A DNA stretch of 64,000 bases from contig NZ_JOEY01000005.1 of NCBI RefSeq assembly GCF_000718165.1, positions 186,001 through 250,000 of the forward strand, written 5' to 3'. Numbering within the stretch: the first letter of the stretch is position 1; the number at the start of each line of letters is the position of its first letter. Positions 1 to 8,425 of this stretch are shown here, one piece after another. The notes under the pieces are model-generated. The model did no database searches. It had not been told where the DNA came from and was given only the letters and a program-made list of their open reading frames with translations. A program made the position numbers and the translations under genes. Source of the stretch: Streptomyces fulvoviolaceus (GTDB taxonomy: Bacteria > Actinomycetota > Actinomycetes > Streptomycetales > Streptomycetaceae).

Positions 1-615
1 GTTGCCGGCCGCGTCCGCGACGATCTTGCGGCCGTCGGGGAGGGCGAGGACGGCGTACGGGTTGGACTCGACGGACGCCTTGTGCGGGTTGTATTTCAGC
101 TCTACGGCGGTGATGTCGGCCGCGACCCTCGCCTTGCCGCGGTCGATGCGCAGCAGCTTGCCGAGCTTGTTCCAGGGCGGGGTCGTGGGGACTCCGGCCT
201 CCGGCGGGGCGTAGGTCTCGACGCCCCAGATCTCGCCCCGGAGCGCGGAGACGCCGTCCACGCCGGTCGCGAAGCCGCCGTCGGGGGCGGCGCCCGAGGG
301 CAGGCCCTGCACCACCCGGTAGTGCTTCCATGCGCCCCCGTCCCAGAAGATCTTGGTGACCGCGGAGCTGAGGCCGATGCACGTCGTGCCCTCGGGGCCC
401 TCGCCGATGCACTTCTTGCCGCCGCGGCCGGCTTCGGCGACGTACACATGTCCGTTGTCGTAGGAGAGCTGGCGCGGGTTGTCGAGGCCGGTCGCGATCA
501 CGCGGACGACCGGTTTGTCGCCGGCGTGACCGCCCGTGGCGGTCGCGGGCGCGATGCCCGCGGTGGCGACGAGCGCCACCCCCGTGGCGACGACGAGTGC
601 TGTGCGCTTCCTCAT
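1..615 (-). CDS. Secreted ScyD/ScyE family protein (3' end outside window)
   Basis: The ATG at 615 opens a frame of 205 codons that runs off the left edge without a stop, so the C-terminus is missing. The first ~28 residues are a Sec signal peptide (MRKR, a hydrophobic stretch, then an Ala-rich cleavage region ending ATATG). The mature part begins with VVRVIATGLDNPRQL and continues with repeated strand-like blocks (NGHVYVAEAG, NPYAVLALPDGRKIVADAAGN). This is typical of ScyD/ScyE-type beta-propeller secreted proteins, which Streptomyces genomes commonly carry and whose substrate is not established. It is divergent from the riboswitch-controlled hydrolase gene. The family call is from recognised sequence pattern only. 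Confidence 0.75.
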   Translation of the reverse strand, partial: MRKRTALVVATGVALVATAGIAPATATGGHAGDKPVVRVIATGLDNPRQLSYDNGHVYVAEAGRGGKKCIGEGPEGTTCIGLSSAVTKIFWDGGAWKHYRVVQGLPSGAAPDGGFATGVDGVSALRGEIWGVETYAPPEAGVPTTPPWNKLGKLLRIDRGKARVAADITAVELKYNPHKASVESNPYAVLALPDGRKIVADAAGN

Positions 616-886
616 GGCCGAAACCCCCTCACTTGCCACGGCACCCGACCGTGGCCCGGCTGGAAGTTAGCGCCCGGAAGCGGGCGGACGTCGTCACTCC
701 GGTCAAAATACGCACAAGTCGTCGCAGATCCTTCCGGATTGACCGCGGCGAGCGACGTCCTGACCTAAGGTCACGAAAATGTATCGGGCATATCGAACAT
801 CAACCTTCACAGAGGCCACACGAATTGGCTACCGTGCCGAGCAGGCCGTACGACCCCCACCGGCGAACGTCGCCGGGCCGCACGGC

Positions 887-1036
887 CTCCGCCTAATCCG
901 GAGCGCCGCCGCGCCCCCGGAGCCGGGGACCCACCGAACTTTGGGGTGAATCGGCCAACTCCCTTATGGGGAAAGGCCGTAGGGCAACCCTTCCGAACCA
1001 CCCGCCCGAACCCGACAGCTAACTCGGTAGGCGGAG
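887..1036 (+). promoter_or_regulatory. ydaO-yuaA (c-di-AMP) riboswitch
   Basis: The block upstream of the NlpC/P60 gene carries the recognisable ydaO core elements in order: GCCTAATCCGGAG, CCGGGGA, GGGGTGAATCGGCC, GGCCGTAGGGCAACCCTTCC and CCCGACAGCTAACTCGGTAGG. Outer stem P1 is CTCCGCC (887-893) paired with GGCGGAG (1030-1036), and the ribosome site GAAGGAG follows at 1041-1047. This class binds c-di-AMP and usually turns expression off. In Streptomyces it is known upstream of cell-wall hydrolase genes such as rpfA. Nothing else was recognised in the gene-free stretch 616-886, which must hold the two divergent promoters. Confidence 0.93.
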
Positions 1037-1056
1037 CGTGGAAGGAGTCGCCAACC

Positions 1057-2202
1057 TTGGCGTCGCACCGCAAGTCGCGTCCCGCGGGTACGCGCGTAGC
1101 AGGCATACGGACCCCGGCGCTGGCCACGGCAGCCCTCACGTCCGTGGCCCTGCTGTCCCAGACCGCCAACGCAGCACCGGCCGATGACAAACCGAGCCTC
1201 GAAGAGGTCGAGAAGAAGGTCGACGACCTCTACCGTCAGGCCGAGTCGGCGACCGACAAGTACAACTCGGCCAAGGAGAAGACCTCCAAGCAGCGCAAGG
1301 AGGTCGACACCCTCCTCGACGACGTCGCCCAGCGCACCCAGCAGCTCAACGAGGCGCGGGAGGAGCTGGGTTCCTTCGCCGCCGCCCAGTACCGCACCGG
1401 CGCCTCCGCCCCCGACACGGCGACCTTCCTGCTCGCGGACTCCCCGCAGGACTACTTCGACCAGGCCCAGCTGATGGGTCGTATGACGAGTCGCCAGAAG
1501 AGCATGGTCGACGACTACGTCACCGAGCAGTCCGCGACGATGGAGAAGCGCCAGGAGGCCACCCAGAGCCTCGAGACGCTCACCGAGTCGCAGAGCGACC
1601 TGAAGACCGCCAAGGCGAACGTCCAGACGAAGCTCTCCGACGCACGCACGCTGCTGTCGAAGCTGACCGCCGAGGAGAAGGCGCGCCTCGCGGCGATCGA
1701 GAAGGAGAAGCAGCAGGAGGCCGCGCGCAAGGCCGCGGAGCTCGCGCAGCAGCAGGCGGAGGCGGAGCAGAAGGCGGCCGCGGAGGCCGCGCAGCAGGAG
1801 AGCAGCTCGTCGTCCGCCACGGACACCACGGACTCCTCGTACGCCACCAAGGCCGCGAAGGCGATCGCCTTCGCCCGCTCCCAGATCGGCAAGCCGTACG
1901 TCTGGGGCGCCACCGGCCCCGACTCCTACGACTGCTCCGGCCTCACCCAGGCTGCCTGGAACGCCGCCGGCATCTCCCTCCCCCGCGTCACCTACGACCA
2001 GGTCAACGCCGGCACCACGGTCTCCCTCGCCAACGCCCAGCCCGGTGACCTGGTCTTCTTCTACGACGACATCAGCCACGTCGGCCTCTACATCGGCAAC
2101 GGCATGATGATCCACGCCCCGAAGCCGGGCGCGTACGTCCGCGAGGAGTCGATCTACTACGACGGCGAGTCGTCGATCTACAGCGTGGTGCGGCCGGCCT
2201 GA
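1057..2202 (+). CDS. Secreted NlpC/P60 peptidoglycan endopeptidase, riboswitch-controlled
   Basis: This is a 381-aa exported cell-wall hydrolase. The TTG at 1057 is chosen because GAAGGAG lies 9 nt upstream and the upstream extension is riboswitch RNA. A signal peptide (ASHRKSRPAGT, hydrophobic core, ANA) is followed by a long charged coiled coil (about residues 45-255, rich in Lys/Glu/Gln with an Ala-Gln-rich end) and a Ser linker. The C-terminal NlpC/P60 domain has catalytic Cys293 (YDCSGL), His341 (SHVGLY) and third polar residue His353. Such enzymes cut D-gamma-Glu-diaminopimelate bonds in peptidoglycan. c-di-AMP control suggests coupling to turgor or germination. It is paralogous to the gene at 4313-5362. 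Confidence 0.92.
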   Translation: MASHRKSRPAGTRVAGIRTPALATAALTSVALLSQTANAAPADDKPSLEEVEKKVDDLYRQAESATDKYNSAKEKTSKQRKEVDTLLDDVAQRTQQLNEAREELGSFAAAQYRTGASAPDTATFLLADSPQDYFDQAQLMGRMTSRQKSMVDDYVTEQSATMEKRQEATQSLETLTESQSDLKTAKANVQTKLSDARTLLSKLTAEEKARLAAIEKEKQQEAARKAAELAQQQAEAEQKAAAEAAQQESSSSSATDTTDSSYATKAAKAIAFARSQIGKPYVWGATGPDSYDCSGLTQAAWNAAGISLPRVTYDQVNAGTTVSLANAQPGDLVFFYDDISHVGLYIGNGMMIHAPKPGAYVREESIYYDGESSIYSVVRPA

Positions 2203-2337
2203 CGGAAGCCGGGCGCGCCGATGGCCCGTATGGAGGCAAGCCTCCTGACCTCCCTCACCGCGCCCGGACTCGACCGCGCGCCGGTCTCGGCCGCCGCGCG
2301 CGGCGGAGCAACCGCAGCGGTCCGTCCCCCGAACTCG

Positions 2338-2364
2338 CCGTGAGCATCGGCCCGATGCTCACGG
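2338..2364. terminator. Perfect 12-bp stem hairpin, probable terminator
   Basis: CCGTGAGCATCG (2338-2349) and CGATGCTCACGG (2353-2364) form a perfect 12-bp stem with a 3-nt loop, 135 bp after the NlpC/P60 stop. There is no U-tract, as is common for Streptomyces terminators. The rest of the 293-bp gap to 2496 shows nothing recognisable. Confidence 0.5.
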
Positions 2365-2495
2365 AGCCGACGGACGGGGGGCGCGAGGACGGGTGAGCGC
2401 GGCGCGTGGCACAGGCTGCACGCCCGCGCCTTTTGCCGTGTGCCCGCGCGCGTGCCCCGCTCGCGCGGCGCGCGGGGCTCCTTAGCATCGGCCTC

Positions 2496-3479
2496 ATGTC
2501 CGGTACCTCCCCGCACTCCCCCCTGCGCGCCTGGTGGGCGCAGCGTCCGCCGGCGGCCGGGGCCGCCGTGATGGCGACCGGCATCGTGTCGGTCGGGCTG
2601 CATCTGACCGGCTACGAGGTGCTGTCCCGGATCGCCCTCGTGCTCGGCTGTATCGCCTGGCTGGGGCTGGCCGCGGACTTCGCCGTACGACTGCTGCGGG
2701 AGCCGGCGAGGTGGGTGGCGGAGGCCGGGACACCGGGGGCGCTGACGGCGGTCGCGGCGACCACCGTGCTGGGCACGCGCTTCTCCGCACTCGGCCGGCA
2801 GCAGCTCGCCGAGGCCCTGCTCGCGCTGTCCGCGCTGCTCTGGCCGGGGCTGATCGTGCTCGTCGTAGGGCACTGGAAGCGGCGCATGCCCGGGGCGGTG
2901 TTCCTCGGCTGCGTGGCCACCCAGGGGCTCGCGGTGCTCGGCGCGACGCTCGCGGCGGCCGAGGCGACGGCCTGGCTCGCGCACACGGCGCTCGTGCTGT
3001 TCTGGCTGGGGCTGGTGCTGTACGGGTTCGCGCTCGCCCGTTTCGACCTGCGGCAGGTGACCGAGGGGCTCGGCGACCACTGGGTCGCCGGGGGCGCGAT
3101 GGCCATCTCGGCGCTCGCCGGCTCGAAGCTCATCGCCGCCGACAGCGCCCGCCTGTACCTGTGGAACAGCGACGACTACGGCGTCCTGCGCACGGTGACC
3201 GTCGCGCTGCTGGTGCTCGACCTGGCCTGGTACGCCGTGCTGCTCGTCGCCGAGATCCTGCGGCCGCGGCCGGCCTACGACGTGCGCCGCTGGGCCACCG
3301 TGTTCCCCATGGGCATGACCGCGGCGGCGACGCTGTCCGTCGCCGCCGCGCTGGACGTCTCATGGCTGGAGATTCCGGGTGAGGTGCTGCTGTGGATCGC
3401 GGTGGCGGCGTGGCTGGCCGTGGCCGCGGGGGCGGTCCTGAAGGCTCGGGCCGCCGTCAGGTCCACAGCACCGCGATGA
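2496..3479 (+). CDS. TDT/SLAC1-TehA family membrane transporter
   Basis: This is a 327-aa integral membrane protein of about nine to ten hydrophobic helices. It begins at the ATG at 2496 (MSGTSPHSPLRAWW); the open frame before it is GC-rich spacer. The motif VMATGIVSVGLHLTGY in helix 1 is typical of the tellurite-resistance/dicarboxylate transporter (TDT) family, which includes TehA, Mae1 and SLAC1 anion channels. Transported substrate cannot be read from the sequence; sulfite, C4-dicarboxylate or tellurite roles are all known in the family. Its last 23 nt overlap tail to tail with the next gene on the other strand. Confidence 0.75.
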   Translation: MSGTSPHSPLRAWWAQRPPAAGAAVMATGIVSVGLHLTGYEVLSRIALVLGCIAWLGLAADFAVRLLREPARWVAEAGTPGALTAVAATTVLGTRFSALGRQQLAEALLALSALLWPGLIVLVVGHWKRRMPGAVFLGCVATQGLAVLGATLAAAEATAWLAHTALVLFWLGLVLYGFALARFDLRQVTEGLGDHWVAGGAMAISALAGSKLIAADSARLYLWNSDDYGVLRTVTVALLVLDLAWYAVLLVAEILRPRPAYDVRRWATVFPMGMTAAATLSVAAALDVSWLEIPGEVLLWIAVAAWLAVAAGAVLKARAAVRSTAPR

Positions 3480-3810
3480 AGATGTTCGCCGTGGTCAGCG
3501 CGCCCACCAGCCCGAACAGGCCCTTCTCCACCTTCTCGTCGTCCCGCTTCACGTAGACGAGGCCGAGGATCACGATCAGCAGGGCCAGCTTCACGCCGAT
3601 CTTGATGTTGTTGACGGGCTGGTCGTCGGCCTGGTTGAGGCCGACCAGGATCACGCCGGTGACCAGCATCGTCGCGGCGCCGTGCAGCATCGCGGGGACG
3701 AAGCGGGCGGTGCCCTGGCCCATCGCCTTCATCTGCGTGAGGAAGCCGCCGAGCAGCGAGGCGATGCCGATGATGTGCAGGCCGACGAAGAGATGGATGA
3801 GGACGTCCAT
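3457..3810 (-). CDS. Small integral membrane protein
   Basis: This is a 117-aa protein with four predicted membrane helices: MDVLIHLFVGLHIIGIASLL, the helix around MLVTGVILVGL, KLALLIVILGLVYV and LTTANIFIAVLWT. Conserved-looking His residues sit in helix 1 (IHLFVGLHII) and at LHGAA, as in small haem-copper-like or DUF-type membrane proteins of actinomycetes. No catalytic motif is recognisable. The gene is convergent with and overlaps the end of the TDT transporter gene by 23 nt. Function unknown. Confidence 0.75.
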   Translation of the reverse strand: MDVLIHLFVGLHIIGIASLLGGFLTQMKAMGQGTARFVPAMLHGAATMLVTGVILVGLNQADDQPVNNIKIGVKLALLIVILGLVYVKRDDEKVEKGLFGLVGALTTANIFIAVLWT

Positions 3811-4312
3811 GAGGCCGGAGCCTAATCACGGGCACAGGGGACCCCCGACACCGCCCCACACCACATGACCTGACCTTGCATATATGCGGCCCATAGCACT
3901 CCGCTGCCACCCCCCGTCCCGGAATCGCCACTTCGGTCATCGCCCTGCGTGAAGTCGACGGCCCGGCCCCGGGATCACGGTCACATACGGTCACTCGGCG
4001 GTCGGCTCACGGCAGTTGCGCACAACGCGTTACCTCCCGGACACAGCGAGGTTTAGCGTCCTTCACCAGGTGACCGGCTCCCCACCGCCGCCCGGGCCAG
4101 GGGCGGCAGTCGGCCACCACCGCCGAGAAGGTCCGGCGGCGGTCCGCTCCCCCTGTGTGGGCCGCCGCCGGACGCGTGACCCGCCCCGGGCGGTCGTACG
4201 TCCGCTCCCCCTGGCGGCCGCACGTCCGGTGAACCCCCCGGGGCGGCCGTACCTCCGCCGACCGGGCGGTCGTACGGCCCGGGCGGTCGTACGAAAGGAC
4301 GTGCAAGTCCAC
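3811..4312. other. Divergent intergenic region with AT-rich palindrome and GC-rich repeats
   Basis: This 500-bp stretch has no coding frame I can support. It holds the perfect palindrome GCATATATGC (3878-3887), which could be the -10 region of the leftward gene. A GC-rich tract from about 4080 carries the GGCGGTCGTACG repeats (separate entry). Unlike the paralogous hydrolase gene at 1057, no ydaO riboswitch elements (no CCGACAGCTAAC core) are seen before 4313. Confidence 0.6.
4188..4293 (+). repeat. Five degenerate GGGCGGTCGTACG repeats in 5' region of second NlpC/P60 gene
   Basis: GGGCGGTCGTACG occurs exactly at 4188-4200, 4264-4276 and 4281-4293. Degenerate copies are TGGCGGCCGCACG from 4212 and GGGCGGCCGTACC from 4241. 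Spacing shrinks toward the gene (24, 29, 23 and 17 nt). Each unit contains the palindromic core CGTACG or a close variant. The last copy ends next to the AAAGGA ribosome site (4294-4299). Confidence 0.75.
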
Positions 4313-5362
4313 GTGGCAACGCACCGCAAGCCCCGTCAGCGCTCGGCCGGCGGCAACTCCGTCCGTACGGCAGCGACGATCGCCCTCGCCGGGGCAGCCA
4401 CCGCGACAGGCTTCGACGGGATCGGACACGCCGAGCCGCAGCTGACGCCGGCGCAGGTCAAGGCGAAGGTGGACAAGCTGTACCAGGAGGCGGAGGCCGC
4501 CACCGAGAAGTACAACGGCGCGAAGGAGAAGGCGGAGGCGGCCCAGACCCGGCTGGGGACGCTGCAGGACGAGGCGGCGCGCAGGACCGAGAAGCTCAAC
4601 TCGGCGCGGGACGCGCTGGGTTCGATGGCAGCGGCGCAGTACCGCGACGGGGGCATGGACCCCGCCCTTCAACTGGCGCTCTCCTCCGACCCCGAGCGCT
4701 ACCTGGACGGCGCCGAGTTCGTCGACCGTGCGGGCACCCGGCAGGCGGCGTCCGTCGAGAGCGTCCGCCAACAGCTGCGGGAGATCGAGCAGTTGCGCGG
4801 CGCCGCGCATGTCGAGCTGGCCTCACTGAGGTCGCGGCAGGCGGAGCTGAAGCGGCACAAGAAGACGATCACCGGGAAGCTGGACGCCGCACGCCGGCTG
4901 CTGTCGCAGCTGCCGGACGAGGAACGCGCGGGCGATGTGCAGCGCGCCTCACGCTCCTCCGGCACGGGCACCCGGGACGGCCTGACGGCCGCGGGCAACG
5001 TGCCGGCCCCCAACTCCCGTGCCGCGGCCGCCGTCTCGTACGCCTACTCGAAACTCGGCAGCCCCTACGTCTGGGGCGCCACCGGCCCCGACGCCTTCGA
5101 CTGCTCGGGCCTGATGCAGGCCGCGTACCGCTCCGCGGGCATCGCCCTGCCCCGCACGACCTACGCCCAGATCGGCGCCGGCCAGCGTGTCTCCCGCTCC
5201 GAACTCCTCCCGGGCGACCTGGTGTTCTTCTACTCCGGCATCAGCCACGTCGGCCTCTACGTCGGCAACGGCCAGATGGTCCACGCCCCGAACCCGTCGG
5301 CACCGGTGCGGGTGGCGCCGATCGACGAGATGCCGTTCGCGGGGGCTACGCGGGTGGCGTGA
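4313..5362 (+). CDS. Secreted NlpC/P60 peptidoglycan endopeptidase (second paralogue)
   Basis: This is a 349-aa exported hydrolase. The GTG at 4313 is preferred because AAAGGA (4294-4299) precedes it and the protein then starts VATHRKPRQRS, like the paralogue at 1057. After a signal-like segment comes a coiled coil from QLTPAQVKAKVDKLYQEAE through SQLPDEER. The C-terminal NlpC/P60 domain has Cys264 (FDCSGL), His312 (SHVGLY) and His324 (MVHAP). The likely role is peptidoglycan cross-bridge cleavage in the cell wall. It lacks the riboswitch of its paralogue, so the two enzymes are probably controlled differently. Confidence 0.9.
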   Translation: MATHRKPRQRSAGGNSVRTAATIALAGAATATGFDGIGHAEPQLTPAQVKAKVDKLYQEAEAATEKYNGAKEKAEAAQTRLGTLQDEAARRTEKLNSARDALGSMAAAQYRDGGMDPALQLALSSDPERYLDGAEFVDRAGTRQAASVESVRQQLREIEQLRGAAHVELASLRSRQAELKRHKKTITGKLDAARRLLSQLPDEERAGDVQRASRSSGTGTRDGLTAAGNVPAPNSRAAAAVSYAYSKLGSPYVWGATGPDAFDCSGLMQAAYRSAGIALPRTTYAQIGAGQRVSRSELLPGDLVFFYSGISHVGLYVGNGQMVHAPNPSAPVRVAPIDEMPFAGATRVA

Positions 5363-5363
5363 G

Positions 5364-5948
5364 CTAGCGCTGCGTCCAGCGCCGCTGGTCACTCTCCAGA
5401 TACTCGGAGGAGACGAGACGGCGTGCCTGCTCCCGGAGCGCGGCGATGCTCCCGGGGCGGGCGACGGTGGAGAGGCTGATCCCGGCTTGGTAGTAGCCGC
5501 CGTGCATGAGCACCTCCCCGTCGAGCGAGGCCATGAGGAAGGCCGGGTTGCCGGCTCCCGCGCCCAGTACGCCCCTCTCGCAGCCTGCTCCGGCCACGTC
5601 CCACACCGGCGCGAGCTCGACCCGCACCCACCGCTGCTCGATCTCCACAGGGTCCACCTCGTTCGGATCCGCCCCCGACAGATCCAGGCCGACCAGGAAC
5701 TCCCCGCCACCCGAGAAGAGCCCTCGCTCGACCGCCAGACGCTCCCACTCCTCGTTGATCCGCGTGCAGAGATCGGCTTCGTCGTGGCCGATCAGCACGC
5801 CGGAACGGCCGTCCTCCGAACCCAGGTAGCCCATGCAACCGGCCACTGCCACCGGGACCAGCTGGTCGGCGATCGGGAGGACTTCACGGAACAGCAGACC
5901 GGCGGCGGCCAGGTCGGCGACAAGCTTCGCTCGGGGTGGACGCACCAC
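5364..5948 (-). CDS. Hypothetical cytoplasmic protein
   Basis: This 194-aa protein from a GTG start (two GTG codons in tandem) has no signal peptide or membrane segment. It has features of an acidic globular protein: ADLCTRINEEWERLAVERGLF in the middle and a C-terminal helix RPGSIAALREQARRLVSSEYL. I do not recognise the family. Codon use and third-position GC look like those of the neighbours. Its stop lies 1 nt from the end of the convergent hydrolase gene. Confidence 0.6.
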   Translation of the reverse strand: MVRPPRAKLVADLAAAGLLFREVLPIADQLVPVAVAGCMGYLGSEDGRSGVLIGHDEADLCTRINEEWERLAVERGLFSGGGEFLVGLDLSGADPNEVDPVEIEQRWVRVELAPVWDVAGAGCERGVLGAGAGNPAFLMASLDGEVLMHGGYYQAGISLSTVARPGSIAALREQARRLVSSEYLESDQRRWTQR

Positions 5949-5999
5949 GACATCATGCCGCCCGCCGCGGGCCTTGACCGCAAGTCAGGTCGAGTTTCT

Positions 6000-6152
6000 A
6001 TGGTCGGTCCCATGGACGACAAGGCCGCGGCCCTCCAGGACGACCTGTGGACGGAACGCCACGTGGGCATCTCCGACGAGGAGTACCTGACCACCCTCAA
6101 GGTGCTGCAGCGATTCATCCACAACACGGGCGGGCGGGCCTGGCACCACTAG
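6000..6152 (+). pseudogene. Short frame resembling the C-terminal tail of a MarR-type regulator
   Basis: A 50-codon frame from the ATG at 6000 (or the ATG at 6012) encodes an acidic helix pair with ISDEEYLTTLKVLQRFIHNTGG near its end. That resembles the dimerisation tail of MarR-family regulators (the end of the domain, where helix ...EEY.T...VL..M..N..G recurs). No DNA-binding part is present upstream in any frame. It could be a remnant or a genuine very small protein; no strong ribosome site is visible. Confidence 0.35.
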
Positions 6153-6246
6153 GCACGTCGCGGTGTGCGCAGGGCGGCGCGCATCTCTTTCGCGTCGCCC
6201 CCGACTCAGCCGGATCGGTGCCGCTCGGCCCGAACTCCTGACCGCG

Positions 6247-6957
6247 TCACACCAACCGTCGCGCCGTCGCCCACCGCGTCAGCTCGTGCCGGTTCGACAG
6301 CTGCAACTTCCGCAGCACCGCCGAGACATGGGACTCGACCGTCTTGACGGAGATGAAGAGCTGCTTGGCGATCTCCTTGTAGGCGTAGCCCCGGGCGATC
6401 AGCCGCAGCACCTCCCGTTCGCGCTGCGTGAGACGGTCCATGTCCTCGTCCACCGGCGGCGCGTCCGTCGACGCGAACGCGTCCAGCACGAAGCCGGCCA
6501 GCCTCGGCGAGAACACCGCGTCGCCTTCCTGGACGCGGAAGATGGAGTTGACGAGGTCCGTGCCGGTGATCGTCTTGGTGACGTAGCCCCGCGCGCCACC
6601 GCGGATCACGCCGATCACGTCCTCCGCCGCATCCGAGACGGACAAAGCGAGAAAGCGGACGGGCTGCTCGGCGTCGGCCATCAACGCGGCGCTGCGGCGC
6701 AGCACTTCGACCCCGCCGCCGCCCGGGAGATGGACGTCGAGGAGGACGACCTCGGGCCGGGTCGCGGTGATGACGGTGACCGCCTGGTCGACGTCCGCGG
6801 CCTCGCCGACGACCTCGACCCCGGTCTCCTCGGTCCGGCCGATCTCGGCCTGGACGCCGGTGCGGAACATACGGTGGTCGTCGACAAGGACCACGCGCAC
6901 GTGCCGCTCTCCTGCGCTGCCGGTGGCCTCCGCCGTGCTGTTCGCCTCGTCGCTCAT
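6247..6957 (-). CDS. LuxR-family response regulator (LiaR/NarL type)
   Basis: This is a 236-aa response regulator. The receiver domain (about residues 20-145) has the acidic pair DD26-27, phosphoacceptor Asp74 (VVLLDVHLPG) and Lys in YVTKTI. The C-terminal LuxR helix-turn-helix is LTQREREVLRLIARGYAYKEIAK followed by LFISVKTVESHVSAVLRKLQ. The ATG at 6957 overlaps the stop of the kinase gene (ATGA), so the pair is translationally coupled. Kinase, regulator and the divergent PspC protein resemble a LiaFSR envelope-stress system; that assignment is inference. Confidence 0.92.
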   Translation of the reverse strand: MSDEANSTAEATGSAGERHVRVVLVDDHRMFRTGVQAEIGRTEETGVEVVGEAADVDQAVTVITATRPEVVLLDVHLPGGGGVEVLRRSAALMADAEQPVRFLALSVSDAAEDVIGVIRGGARGYVTKTITGTDLVNSIFRVQEGDAVFSPRLAGFVLDAFASTDAPPVDEDMDRLTQREREVLRLIARGYAYKEIAKQLFISVKTVESHVSAVLRKLQLSNRHELTRWATARRLV

Positions 6958-8282
6958 GACGTCTTCTCCGCCCTCTCCATCTCCAGCTCGACCTCCGTGC
7001 CGCCGTCCGGCACCGCGCGCAGCCGCGCCGTGCCGCCGTGGCGCTCCATGCGGCCGATGATCGATTCTCTGACGCCCATGCGGTCGGCGGGTATCGAGTC
7101 CAGGTCGAAGCCGGGACCCCGGTCCCGGACGGACACGAAGACCGTCCTGCCCTCGACTTCGGCGAAGACCTGTACGGCGCCGCCCTCGCCACCGTACTTG
7201 GCGGCGTTCACCATCGCCTCGCGCGCGGCTTGCATCTGTGCGCCGATTCTCTCGTCGAGCGGGCAGTCGCCGACGACCACGACCTCTATGGGGACGCCGT
7301 GCTTGTCCTCGACCTCCGCCGCGTTGCACCGCACGGCATCGGCGAGGGTGGTCGGTTCGTCGGCCTCGTCCTTGCCGGTGCCCTCGGGTTTGTAGAGCCA
7401 GGTGCGCAGGTCGCGCTCCTGGGCGCGGGCGAGACGGCGCACCTCGCTCGCGTTCTCCGCGTTGCGCTGGATCAGGGTCAGGGTGTGCAGCACCGAGTCG
7501 TGGACGTGGGCGGCGACCTCCGCGCGCTCCTGGGCTCGGATGCGCATCAGACGCTCCTCGGAGAGGTCCTGGGTCATACGCACCAGATAGGGACCGGCGA
7601 GAAGCGTTATGCCGACGAGGACCGCGAGCGCTGCCTGCAGGACGGAGCCGAGGTGGGCGGTGGAGCCCTGCAGGACGAAGACGCCGGAGACGCCGGCCGT
7701 GACCAGGAGGACACCGCCGCCGGCCCGCAGCAGCGTGAGCGTACGGCGGCGGCGGCCGACCTCGACCCAGCGGGCCCGGCGGGCGTTGTCCGCCTGGCGC
7801 CAGACGAGGGCGACGCCCGCGCCGACCAAGACGACGGGCCAGAGATACGCCTTGGCGCCACTGCCGACATTCACGTTGCCCACGAAGACCATGGCCACGA
7901 CGACCATGAGGAGCAGGGCCACGATCTGGCCCTTGTCCGGCCTGCGGGCCACAAGTCGGCGGCGACCGTCCGGCGAGGTCTCCGTGCTGACGATCGACGG
8001 GGGCTTCTGGCCGGCGACCCCGCCGACGCCGAGCGGAACGAAGAACCAGAACGCGGCATACAGCAGGGCGCCGAGGCCGTCCGCCATGAACAGGCCGACG
8101 AAGACGAGCCGCAGCCAGATCACGGGCAGCCCGAGATGCCCGGCGAGCCCCCGCGCCACGCCACCGAGCCAGCGTCCGTCACTGCTGCGGTAGAGCTTGC
8201 GCGGCGGCCGCGGTTCGACGAGTGGCGCTGCTGCGGCGTCCGGCATGCCATCGATGTTCACACGGCGGGAGGACCCGGGCAT
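6954..8282 (-). CDS. PspC-fused sensor histidine kinase (LiaS-like)
   Basis: The ATG at 8282 has an AGGGGGA ribosome site 8 nt upstream, giving 442 aa; a second ATG at 8246 is possible. An N-terminal PspC domain (KLYRSSDGRWLGGVARGLAGHLGLP, then the hydrophobic FVGLFMADGLGALLYAAFW) is followed by further membrane helices. A NarL-partner kinase core comes next: dimerisation His in AAHVHDSVLHTLTLIQ, N-box REAMVNAAKYGG and G-box DRGPGFD. It phosphorylates the downstream regulator. A PspC domain fused to the kinase suggests sensing of membrane stress directly in the bilayer. Confidence 0.9.
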   Translation of the reverse strand: MPGSSRRVNIDGMPDAAAAPLVEPRPPRKLYRSSDGRWLGGVARGLAGHLGLPVIWLRLVFVGLFMADGLGALLYAAFWFFVPLGVGGVAGQKPPSIVSTETSPDGRRRLVARRPDKGQIVALLLMVVVAMVFVGNVNVGSGAKAYLWPVVLVGAGVALVWRQADNARRARWVEVGRRRRTLTLLRAGGGVLLVTAGVSGVFVLQGSTAHLGSVLQAALAVLVGITLLAGPYLVRMTQDLSEERLMRIRAQERAEVAAHVHDSVLHTLTLIQRNAENASEVRRLARAQERDLRTWLYKPEGTGKDEADEPTTLADAVRCNAAEVEDKHGVPIEVVVVGDCPLDERIGAQMQAAREAMVNAAKYGGEGGAVQVFAEVEGRTVFVSVRDRGPGFDLDSIPADRMGVRESIIGRMERHGGTARLRAVPDGGTEVELEMERAEKTS

Positions 8283-8425
8283 CAGGGTTGTCCCCCTAGA
8301 CTCCCCTGATCTTCGAACCACCGCCGTCTCGAACACCTCCCCCGCCCCGCCTCAGGGACGATTTCAGGGTCCGGCCAGGGTCGTTCCGACTGCCGCCGCG
8401 GCGATACGACCGTCACCATGGACAC

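Noticed and set aside
946..1056. Start of the first NlpC/P60 gene at the ATG at 946
   Set aside because: That stretch is the riboswitch aptamer; the TTG at 1057 has the ribosome site and begins the signal peptide.
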